Origin: Diabrotica undecimpunctata
Lineage: Eukaryota; Arthropoda; Insecta; Coleoptera; Chrysomelidae
NCBI RefSeq assembly: GCF_040954645.1
Contig: NC_092806.1
Coordinates: 112,575,231 to 112,639,230 of the forward strand
Direction of reading: 5' to 3'
DNA length: 64,000 bases
The notes under the pieces were generated by a model. That model ran no database searches and was not told the DNA's origin. It was given only the letters and a program-made list of their open reading frames with translations. Below, piece after piece: positions 34,519-43,859 of the stretch. Every line of letters starts with the position of its first letter. The stretch's first letter is position 1. The position numbers and the translations under genes were made by a program.

Positions 34519-34760
34519 CGCGGCCTAGGTAGCACAGAGGTGAGTGTATCCACCTTTGATGCCGAATGATGTGGGATTGATTTCCAGTACAAAATCAAAA
34601 AGTATTACCTAGGTCGTCGCTTTGAACGCCCTGACCAATCACGAAGTTGTAATCTGTCTAGTACAGCTCCTCTTCACTTAGTCGTTCAGAGTTGACGTTA
34701 AACTGTAGTTCCCATGTATTTATATACGCTGAATAATAAACAACACAGATGCAGATCTGT
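34519..34760 (+). mobile_element. tRNA-derived SINE candidate
   Basis: GGCCTAGGTAGCACAGAGGT (box A-like TAGCACAGAGG at 34530-34540) and, about 40 bp on, GTGGGATTGATTTCC (box B-like, 34571-34585) have the spacing of an internal pol III promoter. The following 170 bp are not tRNA-like, and the end runs into AATAATAAACAACAC. It does not fold as a functional tRNA by eye. No second copy occurs in the window. Confidence 0.5.
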
Positions 34761-34872
34761 AATTACAAAATGTCGATATCATGATGATCTAACTAATTAA
34801 ATACTCTATGACCTATCCAAATAACATAAAATAATTATTGTTTGGAAGCTATGTTCTTGCGGCATTTTAATA

Positions 34873-35073
34873 TTATTTATTATCTTTAATGAAAATTAAC
34901 CACAATTTCAGTTGAAAATACATTTATTTTGGCATTTCGATTTCCCCTTCTGAAATCTTTCTCAAACTCCAAATTAAAACGTTTTATTACTAAATTAGAA
35001 CGATTTCCCAAGTTGAAATAAACGTATTTTGAACTGAAATTACAATTGATTTCCATTAAAGGTAAATAATAAA
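34873..35073. mobile_element. MITE-like foldback, about 58 bp inverted repeats
   Basis: 34873-34930 (TTATTTATTATCTTTAATGA...) and 35015-35073 are imperfect reverse complements. The left arm also matches the repeat at 2970-3010, so this is a dispersed family. Confidence 0.65.
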
Positions 35074-35159
35074 GAAATTAGTATTATCAATGTTATTTCG
35101 CTGTTTATTGTTGAATATTATTGCGGTATATTGTTATCATACTATTAAAGATCATCATC

Positions 35160-35650
35160 ATCATACTGGCTTTGTAACTCCGTTTGGGTCTTGTGGGTGC
35201 TAGCCTCCTCAATAATTTCTCTCCAGTTGTCTCTATCCATCGCCCTCCTCCGCCAAGCACGTATTCCCATATTTCTCATGTCTTCATCGATGTTATTAAG
35301 GAATCTTGTTCTGGGTCTTCCCCTTCTCTCTGACGAATGGGTCGATCAGGGAGCGTTTTTCTAGTTGGGTCATTTTGTTCCATCCGCATTACATGCCCTA
35401 TCCACCTCAGACGTCTTATCTTAATATATTTTACAATATCTGATTCCTGGTATATTCTATAAAGTTCGAAGTTGTATCGTCTCCACATTACATTGTCATT
35501 TACCGCTCCATAGATTCGCCTTAGTACTTTTCTTTCGATACATCCTAACATGTTTTAATTACTTTTTGTTTTAGAGTCCAGGTCTCCGAACCATATGTTA
35601 GGACTGGGAAAATTAGAGTTTTACTTTGTATTTCTCGATATAATTGAGGA
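35160..35650 (-). pseudogene. LINE C-terminal tail (RTE/R1-like), 3' end
   Basis: Minus strand: a frame before 35550 with SNIWFGDLDSKTK, then MLGCIERKVLRRIYGAVNDN, WRRYNFELYRIYQESDIVKY, IKIRRLRWIGHVMRME and RPIRQREG, where the G-R-P-x-x-R-W segment is frameshifted. The conserved 3' end (TACAAAGCCAGTATGATGAT) ends near 35160. It has the same family pattern as 37850-38180. Confidence 0.8.
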
Positions 35651-35689
35651 TTTAAGAAGGAGATCAAGCCCAAAATAGCACCTGTTGGC

Positions 35690-36905
35690 TGTGCAACTTA
35701 TGCGGTTTATGTCAGCGATGGTGTTATTTTCAGTGTCGTTGAGCGCTTCCAGGTATACTGTTCCTTACTTACTTTATGTTGGCCACATAGATGGCCCCTT
35801 TCATTTGCTAAAATTAGGCCGTCTTCTGTTCAGGTCCCTCTCATCTCTGCGCATGATAGTAGATCGTAACTAGTCTGGACTGCGTGGCAGTTACAGGTAT
35901 CGTCAGTCCATTTCTCAGGTTACTAGCACAACGTAAAAGACTGGTGATTAGTATGTTTAGCGTTGTCTACGTTGGATACGGTCATATTGTGTTTAACAGT
36001 AATTTTCTCTGAGAAGGAAAAATGTGTTGGCTGACGCTTGCCATGGATGTATTCGGCACATCTCTGGCGCTTAGAGGATGGATCTTAAGTTTTTTAGAAA
36101 GCTTTTCGGATATTTTAGTCTATTTGGCTGAGTCTGGTGGTCATACAAGAGGTGTATTCGATCGGTCTACTGTTTCTTTCATTTTACCTCAGACGTAATC
36201 TGTTTTCTGATAGGTGATGGGACGATTTCAACTATGGGGTAGACCTCTTCGACTGGAGTCGGATTCAGAAAACCCGATATTATACGAATCGTTTTATTTA
36301 GAACCACATCGACGGTTTTAGCGTGAGCAGAATTTATCCACACTGGTGCTTCATACTCCGCGGCCGAAAAAACTTAATGCTAAGGCAGAAGTGCGGAAAG
36401 TGTTTGGTTGGACTCCCCATTTTGTATTGGTTAGTTTGCGGATGATATTATTTCTGACGCTTACTTTTTTTCTTCATATTTTGACAGTGCTATCAATAAG
36501 ACAGAGTTCTATGCAGACGCACGCCGATGTAATTTGGAGCCTGGTTGTGTTTCAGCATCTGACTGCGCCATTCCACCTCCGGCGTTCTTGGGGCATACTT
36601 GTCTCTAAGGTGGAAAGTTTTTGTGGGATTAAGTTTCAGATGGTTTTCATCATGGTAAAGTGCTAGGACTCTAGGGCATTTGTCAATTTTACTTTTAGTG
36701 TATTAAATATTCTCCTGGGCTGCTATAGCTGTATCATCAGCGTAAATAAATTGTCTTGTTTGTTGGTTTATGGGTTTTTGGTTTATGTATGTTGTGTATA
36801 GAATTGGCGCGAGTACACTTCCCTGTGGAACAACATTTTTTCTGTCCCTCCACCGATTTTTCTTTGACTGGAGCGTTACGTAGAAGCGTAAACCCATAAA
36901 CAACA
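35690..36905 (-). pseudogene. Jockey-like LINE, RT to C-terminus
   Basis: Minus strand: RFYVTLQSKKNRW, VPQGSVLAPILYTTYINQKP and TRQFIYADDTAIAAQ, the intact RT catalytic YADD. Then YHDENHLKLNPTKT, FHLR, NYIGVRLHRTLSY and worn post-RT blocks down to 35690. The clade is that of the element at 40540-41580, in opposite orientation. Confidence 0.82.
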
Positions 36906-36959
36906 GAACAGAATATACTATCTACGTCTTAAAGGAAAATTCTTAAATTATAACTTACT

Positions 36960-38180
36960 TATTTTTCACGTATCTACGGAAGAAAAAGAACATGACGAAA
37001 ATCATGAATTATACGACACCTTAAACAAAGAATATGATCGACGCCTATATCATGACGTGAAAATAATTGCTGGTGACCTTAATGCAAAAATTTCCAAAAA
37101 GCAATTTTTTCAGTCAACTATAGGACGTGAGAGCTTACATGAAGAGTCAAATGATACAAATGATTACAAAATACTAGCAAATTGTCTCTACGAAAGGCTA
37201 AACGTCTACATAGTGAGCATAATTGGAAAATACTAGGCCGGATTCATTCCAGAAAAATAAACATTTGACCAGATTCATTCAATAAGACAGATCCTCGAGA
37301 AAATATTATTATTTAACATTGAAACCCTTCATCTATTTGTCGACTTCAAGGCCGCATATGACCGTGTCAAGATTCAGGCAAGGAGATGCCCTTGCTTGCC
37401 TCCTATTTAATATTGCCTTGGAAAAGGCAGTGCAAGACACACGAATTAGAGATGGCGGTACTATTTATAATATATCGATGCAAATCTTAGCATACACTGA
37501 TTACAATGACATAATAGGGCGTAGCAAGCAACTAGACCGACCTGTTTCGGCGGCGAAACAGGTCGGTCTAGTCATCATCGAAGACAAAACCAAGTACATG
37601 TTGATAAACATCTACACCATAGTACACCAAATAGTACACCAAGTACTAAGGATCCTATATCAAATAAGAAACGGGAAACAGTCTTTGTAAGTCATATCTT
37701 TGAACGTGTTGACAGCTTCACGTACCTTCCAATTCCGCTCAAAAACATCTTAAGAGGAACTAATTTTTTTATATACAAAACGGTGCTGAGGCTGGTCCTT
37801 ACTTATTCGGAAGAAACATGAACAGTAACGCAGAAATATGAAAGACTTTTGGGAATATTCGAGCATAAAATACTCAGCAAAACATTTGGAGCTATAAACG
37901 AACAAGGGCTGTGGCGTAAAATATATAACTTCGAATTAAACCAACTCTTTAATGACAGACGTCGTAACGTTTATTAAAACACAGGGACTTAGGTGGGCTG
38001 GACACATAATACGAATGCCAGAAAACACCTCTAGAAAGAAGAAGCAGATGGCTACCGCAAATTAGGTAGTCAGATGGAATTGAGACCAACTTGGCGACCA
38101 ACAAAATGGCGACAATTCTTAGAGTTGGCCAGGATCCACAAAGGGTTGTCGAGCGAAAGATGATGAAGATGCATAACTAA
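36960..38180 (+). pseudogene. LINE deletion derivative: endonuclease joined to RT and C-terminus
   Basis: The frame reads LYHDVKIIAGDLNAKISKKQ (AP endonuclease block, G-D-x-N), GRESLHEESNDT, then jumps to AGFIPEK...FDQIHSIRQILEK and LHLFVDFKAAYDRV (RT, F-D-F-K-x-A-Y-D). A frameshifted RQGDALACLLFNIALEKAVQ and a worn Y-A-D-D (AYTDYNDI) follow, then the C-terminal ERLLGIFEHKILSKTFGAIN. The region between endonuclease and RT is deleted. A perfect hairpin (37532-37571) is inserted in frame. Confidence 0.8.
37532..37571. repeat. Perfect hairpin, 18 bp stem with 4 bp loop, inside the LINE RT region
   Basis: CTAGACCGACCTGTTTCG and CGAAACAGGTCGGTCTAG flank GCGG. Related LINE frames have no equivalent palindrome at this point, as far as I can judge. 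It looks like a templated inverted copy. Confidence 0.95.
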
Positions 38181-38289
38181 TTACCTAGAATCGAAGATAG
38201 AAATAAAAACCTGAATAGTGCAAGATCCCTCTTTTTTAACTTATATTTTTGTTTCTCTAATAAATCTTGATTTCCTCCAATAAATGGAA

Positions 38290-38540
38290 CAATCAGAGAT
38301 AATTTACACCCAGAACCCATAATAAAAGTTATTGAAAGAAAACAATTACGGTGGTACGGTCATATATGCAGCATGTTGGCCAAAATTATTTTTAAGAAGT
38401 ATAAAAACAATGAGAAAGGGGGAAACCATAAAAAACTTGGGGAAGTAGATATACGAGATACAAGAAATAAAACGTTTATCAAGAGACATAAATGGAAAGA
38501 ATGTGTAACAGAATAGTTATAAGTAGCTCCGAAGCCCTTT
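38290..38540 (+). pseudogene. Short LINE C-terminal tail
   Basis: It reads HPEPIIKVIERKQLRWYGHI, CSMLAKIIFKKY and a W-K-E-C-V segment, the R-x-L-R-W-x-G-H block of LINE tails. No G-R-P-R-K motif survives. Confidence 0.6.
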
Positions 38541-38758
38541 ATACGACATAAAGAGAGACTAAAGAAAAAAAGGTTTATTTACTGTTGCAATTACCGTTTA
38601 TGGTATCTCCAAGAATTATAAATTTATAATTTGAATATTTATACAATATATACTTCAAAAAACGATTTATTTAAGCATCAAAAATAATATTTTAGACAAA
38701 ATTTAATACAGGCAAAAAGGTATCTATTTATTTTATAAATATTTATAAAAAAACTTAC

Positions 38759-39246
38759 CAAGAAATTGAGATCGTCGAATCCATTAGTCATGAAGAGTCC
38801 CACATAATCGCCCATCCCTAACCCTTGCAACCACTTCTCCACCGTAGATACATTATCTGCTGAAGAGTTAGCCAAACTATGTTGCGAACAGCTTATTGTC
38901 ATTAGCCTACTCTGAAACTCCTTCTCTAACTCGGCCACAAAAACCGACTCTCTGACTATACCGGTGCCGAAAGAGGCCATTATCTCCTGGATCTTGGCCC
39001 ATTCCTCCTGCTCATCGAACGGACTGAGGGCAGATACTCGATCTTTGTGCTGGTCCCTGTTTTCTTTGTTTTCTTTGTTATCGAATTCCTTTTCCGAGCT
39101 CGAAGATTTTTCATTGTCGCTTCTAATTCCTTCTCCGTTGGTGCCCTCGTAGAAGCGTTTTAACTTTTTCAGGGTTTTGGGGCGTTCGGCCGGGGTGTTG
39201 GGATTGATGTTTTCGAGGACTTTAGTCGTGGCTCCTTTTATTAGAC
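38759..39246 (-). CDS. ANKS1-like gene, exon with first half of SAM1
   Basis: The exon has 488 nt, with acceptor ACCTTTTAG and donor GTAAGT. It starts with two bases that finish a Gly codon and ends in phase 0. The N-terminal part reads LIKGATTKVLENINP, then AERPKTLKKLKRFYEG, then a charged Glu/Lys/Asn stretch. SPFDEQEEWAKIQEIMASFG is a conserved block before SAM1 in this family. SAM1 begins at VEKWLQGLGMGDYVGLF and continues to DDLNFL, where the exon stops inside the domain. The following 10,967 bp intron therefore splits SAM1. An ATG inside the exon at 38980 is only an internal Met. Confidence 0.92.
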
Positions 39247-40059
39247 CTAAAAGGTATCAAATAAAAAAGAGACAATCAATAATGGGTAAAATGTCCAGAG
39301 GAATTTTCACTTTATGTTCATATCCATGCATTTACACATATTTTAGGGTATGCTATTTATGGTTTAAAAAATATACAAATTGGAATGATTATAAAGAAAC
39401 TTTTCAGATCATAGTAATTCCATTTAAAAATACATAATTCTATAAAAAAAATTATCTTTACAATGAAATTTTACTCGTTTGATGAACTAAAAAACATCGA
39501 CTAACATTTCTATTTTATCAACAATTTATAGGTAATACAAAATTAATCCCGGTATTTCTCAGTGTGCTTAATAATAAGACTTTCTTGTTGGATTTTTTTT
39601 AATATCATCTCAACTAACTTGTACATAATTATTGTTCCAAGTTTTGGCTATAAAAAGATTATATTTCCACTTATGAATTAGATTCAAAGCAAATTCCAGC
39701 GAAATAGACGAGAAATACTCTTGACAGTCGTTATTATTTTGATTTTAGTGTAACTAAAAACAAATTATTTGATATAAAAGGTCATCATAAGGCAGTGGTC
39801 TTTACTCTATAAAGAAAATGGTTTAATTTAAGACAAAATATTTAACTGTTTCCGTTTCGATAAGCAACAATTGATACTGAGGGTGACAGTAAAGTGGTGG
39901 TGGATGACTAAACCTTATCTACAGAACGTAATTCTTTTTCTAAAGACAAAATGACAAACTTTTAATCAATTATATAAAAATATAAATATCAAAGTTTTAT
40001 TTAATGTGAAGAATAAGGATAACTGGAAAAATAATTGTAGTATAACGAAATCTAAAAAA

Positions 40060-40510
40060 TATTGCCGTAGTACAATCAACATTAGAAAAGAATATGATAT
40101 TTTCTCGAGATTTAATGAAACTGCATTAAATATTGGTCTAAAATTAAATGAAGATAAAGTTTAAATATATAGGAGCACAATCACCAATAACAACAAAGTA
40201 GAACGAGAAGTTGAAACGAAAATATTGACGGGAAACAGATCTTTCTTTGCAATGCAACATCTAATGAGGTCAAAACTTTTCTATCGATTACCAAAAATCC
40301 ACATATACAAAACCATAATACGATCAACAGTCGCGTACGGAAGGGGTGCTAATAAAAAAGAAGTAAGTAAATTGCTGGTGTGTAAATATAAAATCCTTCT
40401 AGTAATATATGGCCTTCTCAGGATCTACAACAGAATTAGTAAAAACATATTTAAATTGATACCTATTGAGGAAGGAAGAGGAGGCCTATATCCAAAATTG
40501 GACAGCAAGG
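40060..40510 (+). pseudogene. LINE post-RT fragment
   Basis: Frames read EVETKILTGNRSFFAMQHLM, RSKLFYRLPKIHIYKTIIRS and TVAYGRG, the block I-x-x-G-N-x-x-F-F-x-L...K-x-x-x-Y-K-T-x-I-R-P-x-x-x-Y-G. It ends near the (GATA)n tract. Confidence 0.7.
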
Positions 40511-40516
40511 GCTGTA

Positions 40517-40541
40517 TAGATAGATAGATAGATAGATAGAC
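40517..40541. repeat. (GATA)n short tandem repeat
   Basis: About six TAGA/GATA units lie at the junction between two LINE pieces. Confidence 0.9.
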
Positions 40542-41578
40542 CTATTGAGCAAGTAGGATACAGACCCAACCGCAGCTGCACATATCAGATCCTTTCCCTA
40601 ACAATACATATTGATGCAGGTTTTCAAAGAAAGCAAAAAACATCCGTCATTGACCTATCAGCTGCATACGATACTCTCTGGAGACAAGGACTAATCTGCA
40701 AACTAAACAGTGCTATCCCATGTCAAAAGGTAACCAAACTCATTGATAGCATACTTACCGACAGACCGTTTCAAGTCACAATGGGCAACTTTAAAAGTGT
40801 TCAAATGAAGCTCAGCAATGGACTGTCACAGTGATCTGTTTTGGCACCATTACTCTTTAATTTATACATCGCGGACCTACCTGGGACAACTTCGCAAAAA
40901 TTTCGTTACTCTGACGACTGAGCCATTGCAGCAAGACATAATAACATGGATATTACAGAAACAATACTGACGGATGACGTTATGGGAGAATACTTTCGCA
41001 AATGGAGACTACCGCCCAATGCAACGAAAACCGAAGTGTGCTGTTTCCATCTGAATAAAACACAAGCCAACAAAAAACTCTCAGTTCACTTTAAAAACAC
41101 CCTGCTCACTCATAACTCAACACCAAAATATCGTGGAGTGACTCTGGACAGAACATTAATTTTTAAGGAACACCTACAAAGAACGACGGCAAAACTGAAA
41201 ATAATATATAGCCCAAAAGCTAGGTGGTAACACATGGGGGTCCTCAGCCTCCGTACTCAGATCATCCGCCCTCGGACTTGTATAATTGGCGGCTAAATAT
41301 GCTTCCCGGTATGGCTCAATAGCAAACACATGAAGATTATTGACACCCAATTAAACCAGACAATGCGAACGATCTCAGGTACAATTAGACCCACACTGAA
41401 CTATTGGCTTCCCATTCTCAGTCACATTCCATCGCCGAAACTGCTAAGAAGTCATTCTCTTCTCAGAGAATATGGAAAAATCGAGACTAACCATCAACTA
41501 CCCACCCACCATGATATGGTTGATATCGAAATAAACAGACTGCGCGCCAGATATCCTCAAAAAATATATTTCTGTTAA
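40542..41578 (+). pseudogene. Jockey-like LINE reverse transcriptase to C-terminus, few breaks
   Basis: It reads EQVGYRPNRSCTYQILSLTI, then KTSVIDLSAAYDTLWRQGL (first catalytic Asp), DRPFQVTMGNFKSVQMKLSN and GLSQ-stop-SVLAPLLFNLYIAD. The catalytic YADD appears as YSDD and is followed by a stop. Then FRKWRLPPNATKTEVCCFHL, TPKYRGVTLDRTLIFKEHLQ and SHIPSPKLLRSHSLLREYGK. It is the best-kept RT in the window but has stops at 40832-40834, 40919-40921 and 41228-41230, so it is dead. Confidence 0.88.
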
Positions 41579-42127
41579 TCTATTGAAGTAGATCATTTTG
41601 ATCTTCATTAATCAAAAACAATATTACGTCAAATCAATTATTTGTTTTCCGTAATTAACTACTTAGTACGAAATTAATCCGAAAATGTCACTACAATTTT
41701 TATTCTTTATTATTTTGAAACATTTTATTGTTTTATATCAAGTATTATAGTCTGCAATTGGTTTTAAAAGAGGTCAAACTTTCTTCGTTATGAAATACTT
41801 AATATAGATGCTGCTAAACAGCGGAAACTCAACAGAAGAAATCGACCACAACTTAGTTGATGAAGTCTCAGCAGATCCGATGCAAAAATGACAGAAAGAA
41901 ACGAAAACAATATAGTATTCTTATAATAGTGAAATTCTTGTACCTAATCATACAATAATAAAACTGCGTAAATAAAAAACATCTTCAAATTATGTCATCA
42001 TTTTAAAAGTAATTCTTAAATAGTAAAATTTTGATTAATGAAATATAATGGAAGTTATACTTAGGAATACGCTTCCAAAAGTTTCTAATTAACACAAATC
42101 ATTTTAATACATATACATAAAACTTAC
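41579..42127. other. Intronic sequence, nothing recognised
   Basis: AT-rich, no coding signal; it ends at the linker-exon donor. Confidence 0.4.
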
Positions 42128-42380
42128 CCGCAAAAGGAATTTCCGAATTGTACTCCTCCAGAATATTATCCACACTTCGATCCGACAAAGATACGCTACT
42201 GGAAAAACTCCCGCTTGAACCGTCGTATATCAAAAGATATTCATCTTCGGTCTCCGTTTCCATATCCTTCGATCTCCTCTTGTACTCCTGGTGGATCCAC
42301 GAAGGAATTTTTTTATAAATGGTAAATGTCAGAGTCGGAAGACTAGCATGCCTTTTTACATTCGCGGTTCGCTTGCGCCA
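42128..42380 (-). CDS. ANKS1-like gene, acidic/Ser-rich linker exon
   Basis: The exon has 253 nt, with acceptor CTATTCAG and donor GTAAGT. It starts in phase 0 at TGG and ends one base into a Gly codon that is completed by the next exon. The peptide opens with a basic run (WRKRTANVKRH) and passes through KKIPSWIHQEYKRR. It then has an acidic METETEDEYLL segment and a Ser-rich SSGSFSSSVSLSDRSVDNIL run, and ends EIPFAG. The domain is not classified. The position between the PPTPDHPPPS exon and the SAM1 exon, and the phase match on both sides, make it part of the same gene. Confidence 0.85.
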
Positions 42381-42864
42381 CTGAATAGAAAATAATAAAC
42401 ATGCTTCATAGTGCAAATAAAAATTAAAATAGAGCCTTTTATTATTAATAATGAATCAGTTTGCATGCTTGCAAGCGCTATTTTTGTAGTTGCGAACGAC
42501 AAAAACTGTTAGCCTAAATGTTTGTAACCCTAAAAGCTAAAAATGTAACCCACAAAAGCTTATAATCCGGGACAAAACTTTCTTGGCTATTTTGTAAATG
42601 TACATTGTATTGTCGGTTTATAGGTCATATTTTGGAAAGGTATTTCCTGACTATTTGTCAGCAACTATGGAAGGCATTATCAAATATGCGGTGCGGAGGT
42701 CAATCTGCGGCACTTGTAGCCGTCGTGTGCACACCAAGATCTGTTGGTTGGTCTGAATCGGTATCGGTAAGTACAAATTTTATGTGCGTTAGGAGTGGTT
42801 TTGTATTTCTTGGTGGTCGAGGGACATTCTGTTTAAAAGCAGACCCTCTTCTTTATGATTAAAG

Positions 42865-43395
42865 TAAATCGGATGTTTTTAAATTTCTATACATTCTACG
42901 AACATCTGTGGATAGTAAGATAACGTTATAATAAGCACCAGCTTTTTTACTAAAATTTGGTAATCGTCTTGTATGATTGTATGATCTACAACAACGGATT
43001 TTTTATATTGATCTAAATGACAGTTCCTCTTCTGTTCGGTCAAACGGGAATTTACCCCACGGTTTTTTTTCGATGTACAAGGAACCACAGCTAAAAGGAA
43101 TACTGTAAATTCTTGGTTCTTCTGGATGTTTTACATATCTTAAATTTTTTGTTTCCGTCTTCGTTGGTTTGAAAATAGACTTTATATTTAGTATGTTTTA
43201 CTTAGATGTTGCTGATACGATTTGTAATATTTGTATATCCGGTAAGAAAGGTTTATCTTTTGGTTCTCTTTGTTGGCCGATATGTTGCATTTATCCAATG
43301 AATCACACTGTGATCCGTTGGATTTTCTACCAGAAAATCTAAAAACGCAGGTCTCATATTCTCTATTTCTATGACGTAATGAATCTTACTTTCTT
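42865..43395 (-). pseudogene. Penelope-like element fragment with GIY-YIG endonuclease remnant
   Basis: Minus strand from 43390: IEIENMRPAFLDFLVENPTD and HSVIHWINATYRPTKRT (end of the RT region). Then YSIPFSCGSLYI, the worn G-I-Y-x-I-P-C-S-C-G-x-x-Y-I-G-Q-T-G-R start of the GIY-YIG nuclease. After a shift, LTEQKRNCHLDQYKKSVVVD (R-x-x-E-H-x-R-x-x-R-L-x-Q-x-x-K-S-A-V-A-x-H), YYPQMFVECIEI and the end KFKNIRF. The block order matches Penelope-like retroelements. Frames are broken. Confidence 0.72.
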
Positions 43396-43399
43396 ACGA

Positions 43400-43545
43400 A
43401 ATAAATTTGTAATACAAGGAAAGATCAAGGGTAAAAAAAGAAGAGGCCGAAGACAGATTTCTTGACTGAGAAAAATTAAGAGAGTGGTATAATTGTAGCT
43501 CAGGAGATCTTTTTCGGGCGTCAGCCCATAAGAAACAAATCTTCT
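43400..43545 (+). pseudogene. LINE tail scrap, plus strand
   Basis: QGKIKGKKRRGRRQIS, stop, LRKIKRV is the same tail block as in the minus-strand piece at 43550, so two copies of one LINE tail face each other. Confidence 0.5.
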
Positions 43546-43549
43546 TCTT

Positions 43550-43855
43550 CTTCAGGTGCCATCTCCGCTACGGAGGTTGGCAATCATCATAGCTATTTTA
43601 ATTTTTGAGGCAGTAGCTCTAAATAGTTGTTTTGAGCTGCATCCAAACCATTCTCTCAGGTTCTTGAGCCATGAAATTCGTCTTCTTTCGATGCTTCTTC
43701 TGCCATCTATCTTTCCTTGCATTATGAGTGGCAGGATGCGATACTTCTCGCCCCGCATCACATGTCCGAGATACTGTAGCTTTCTTTCTTTAATTGTAAG
43801 TTCAACTTCCTTCTCTTTAACTATTCTTCTCATAATAACCATTATCCGATAGTAA
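43550..43855 (-). pseudogene. LINE C-terminal tail
   Basis: Minus strand: VELTIKERKLQYLGHVMRGE, MQGKIDGRRSIERRRISWLK, NLREWFGCSSKQLFRATASK and KIKIAMMIANLRSGDGT followed by a stop. The frame is open to its natural end, with GGAGATGGCACC at the 3' terminus. It belongs to the same LINE family as 54330-54990. Confidence 0.8.
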
Positions 43856-43859
43856 GGAC

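Noticed and set aside
34529..34600. Functional tRNA gene
   Set aside because: Box A/B-like strings are present, but no cloverleaf or acceptor stem could be drawn. A SINE is more likely.
38964..39152. Plus-strand Leu/Ser-rich 62-codon frame
   Set aside because: It is antisense to the SAM1 exon of the ANKS1-like gene.
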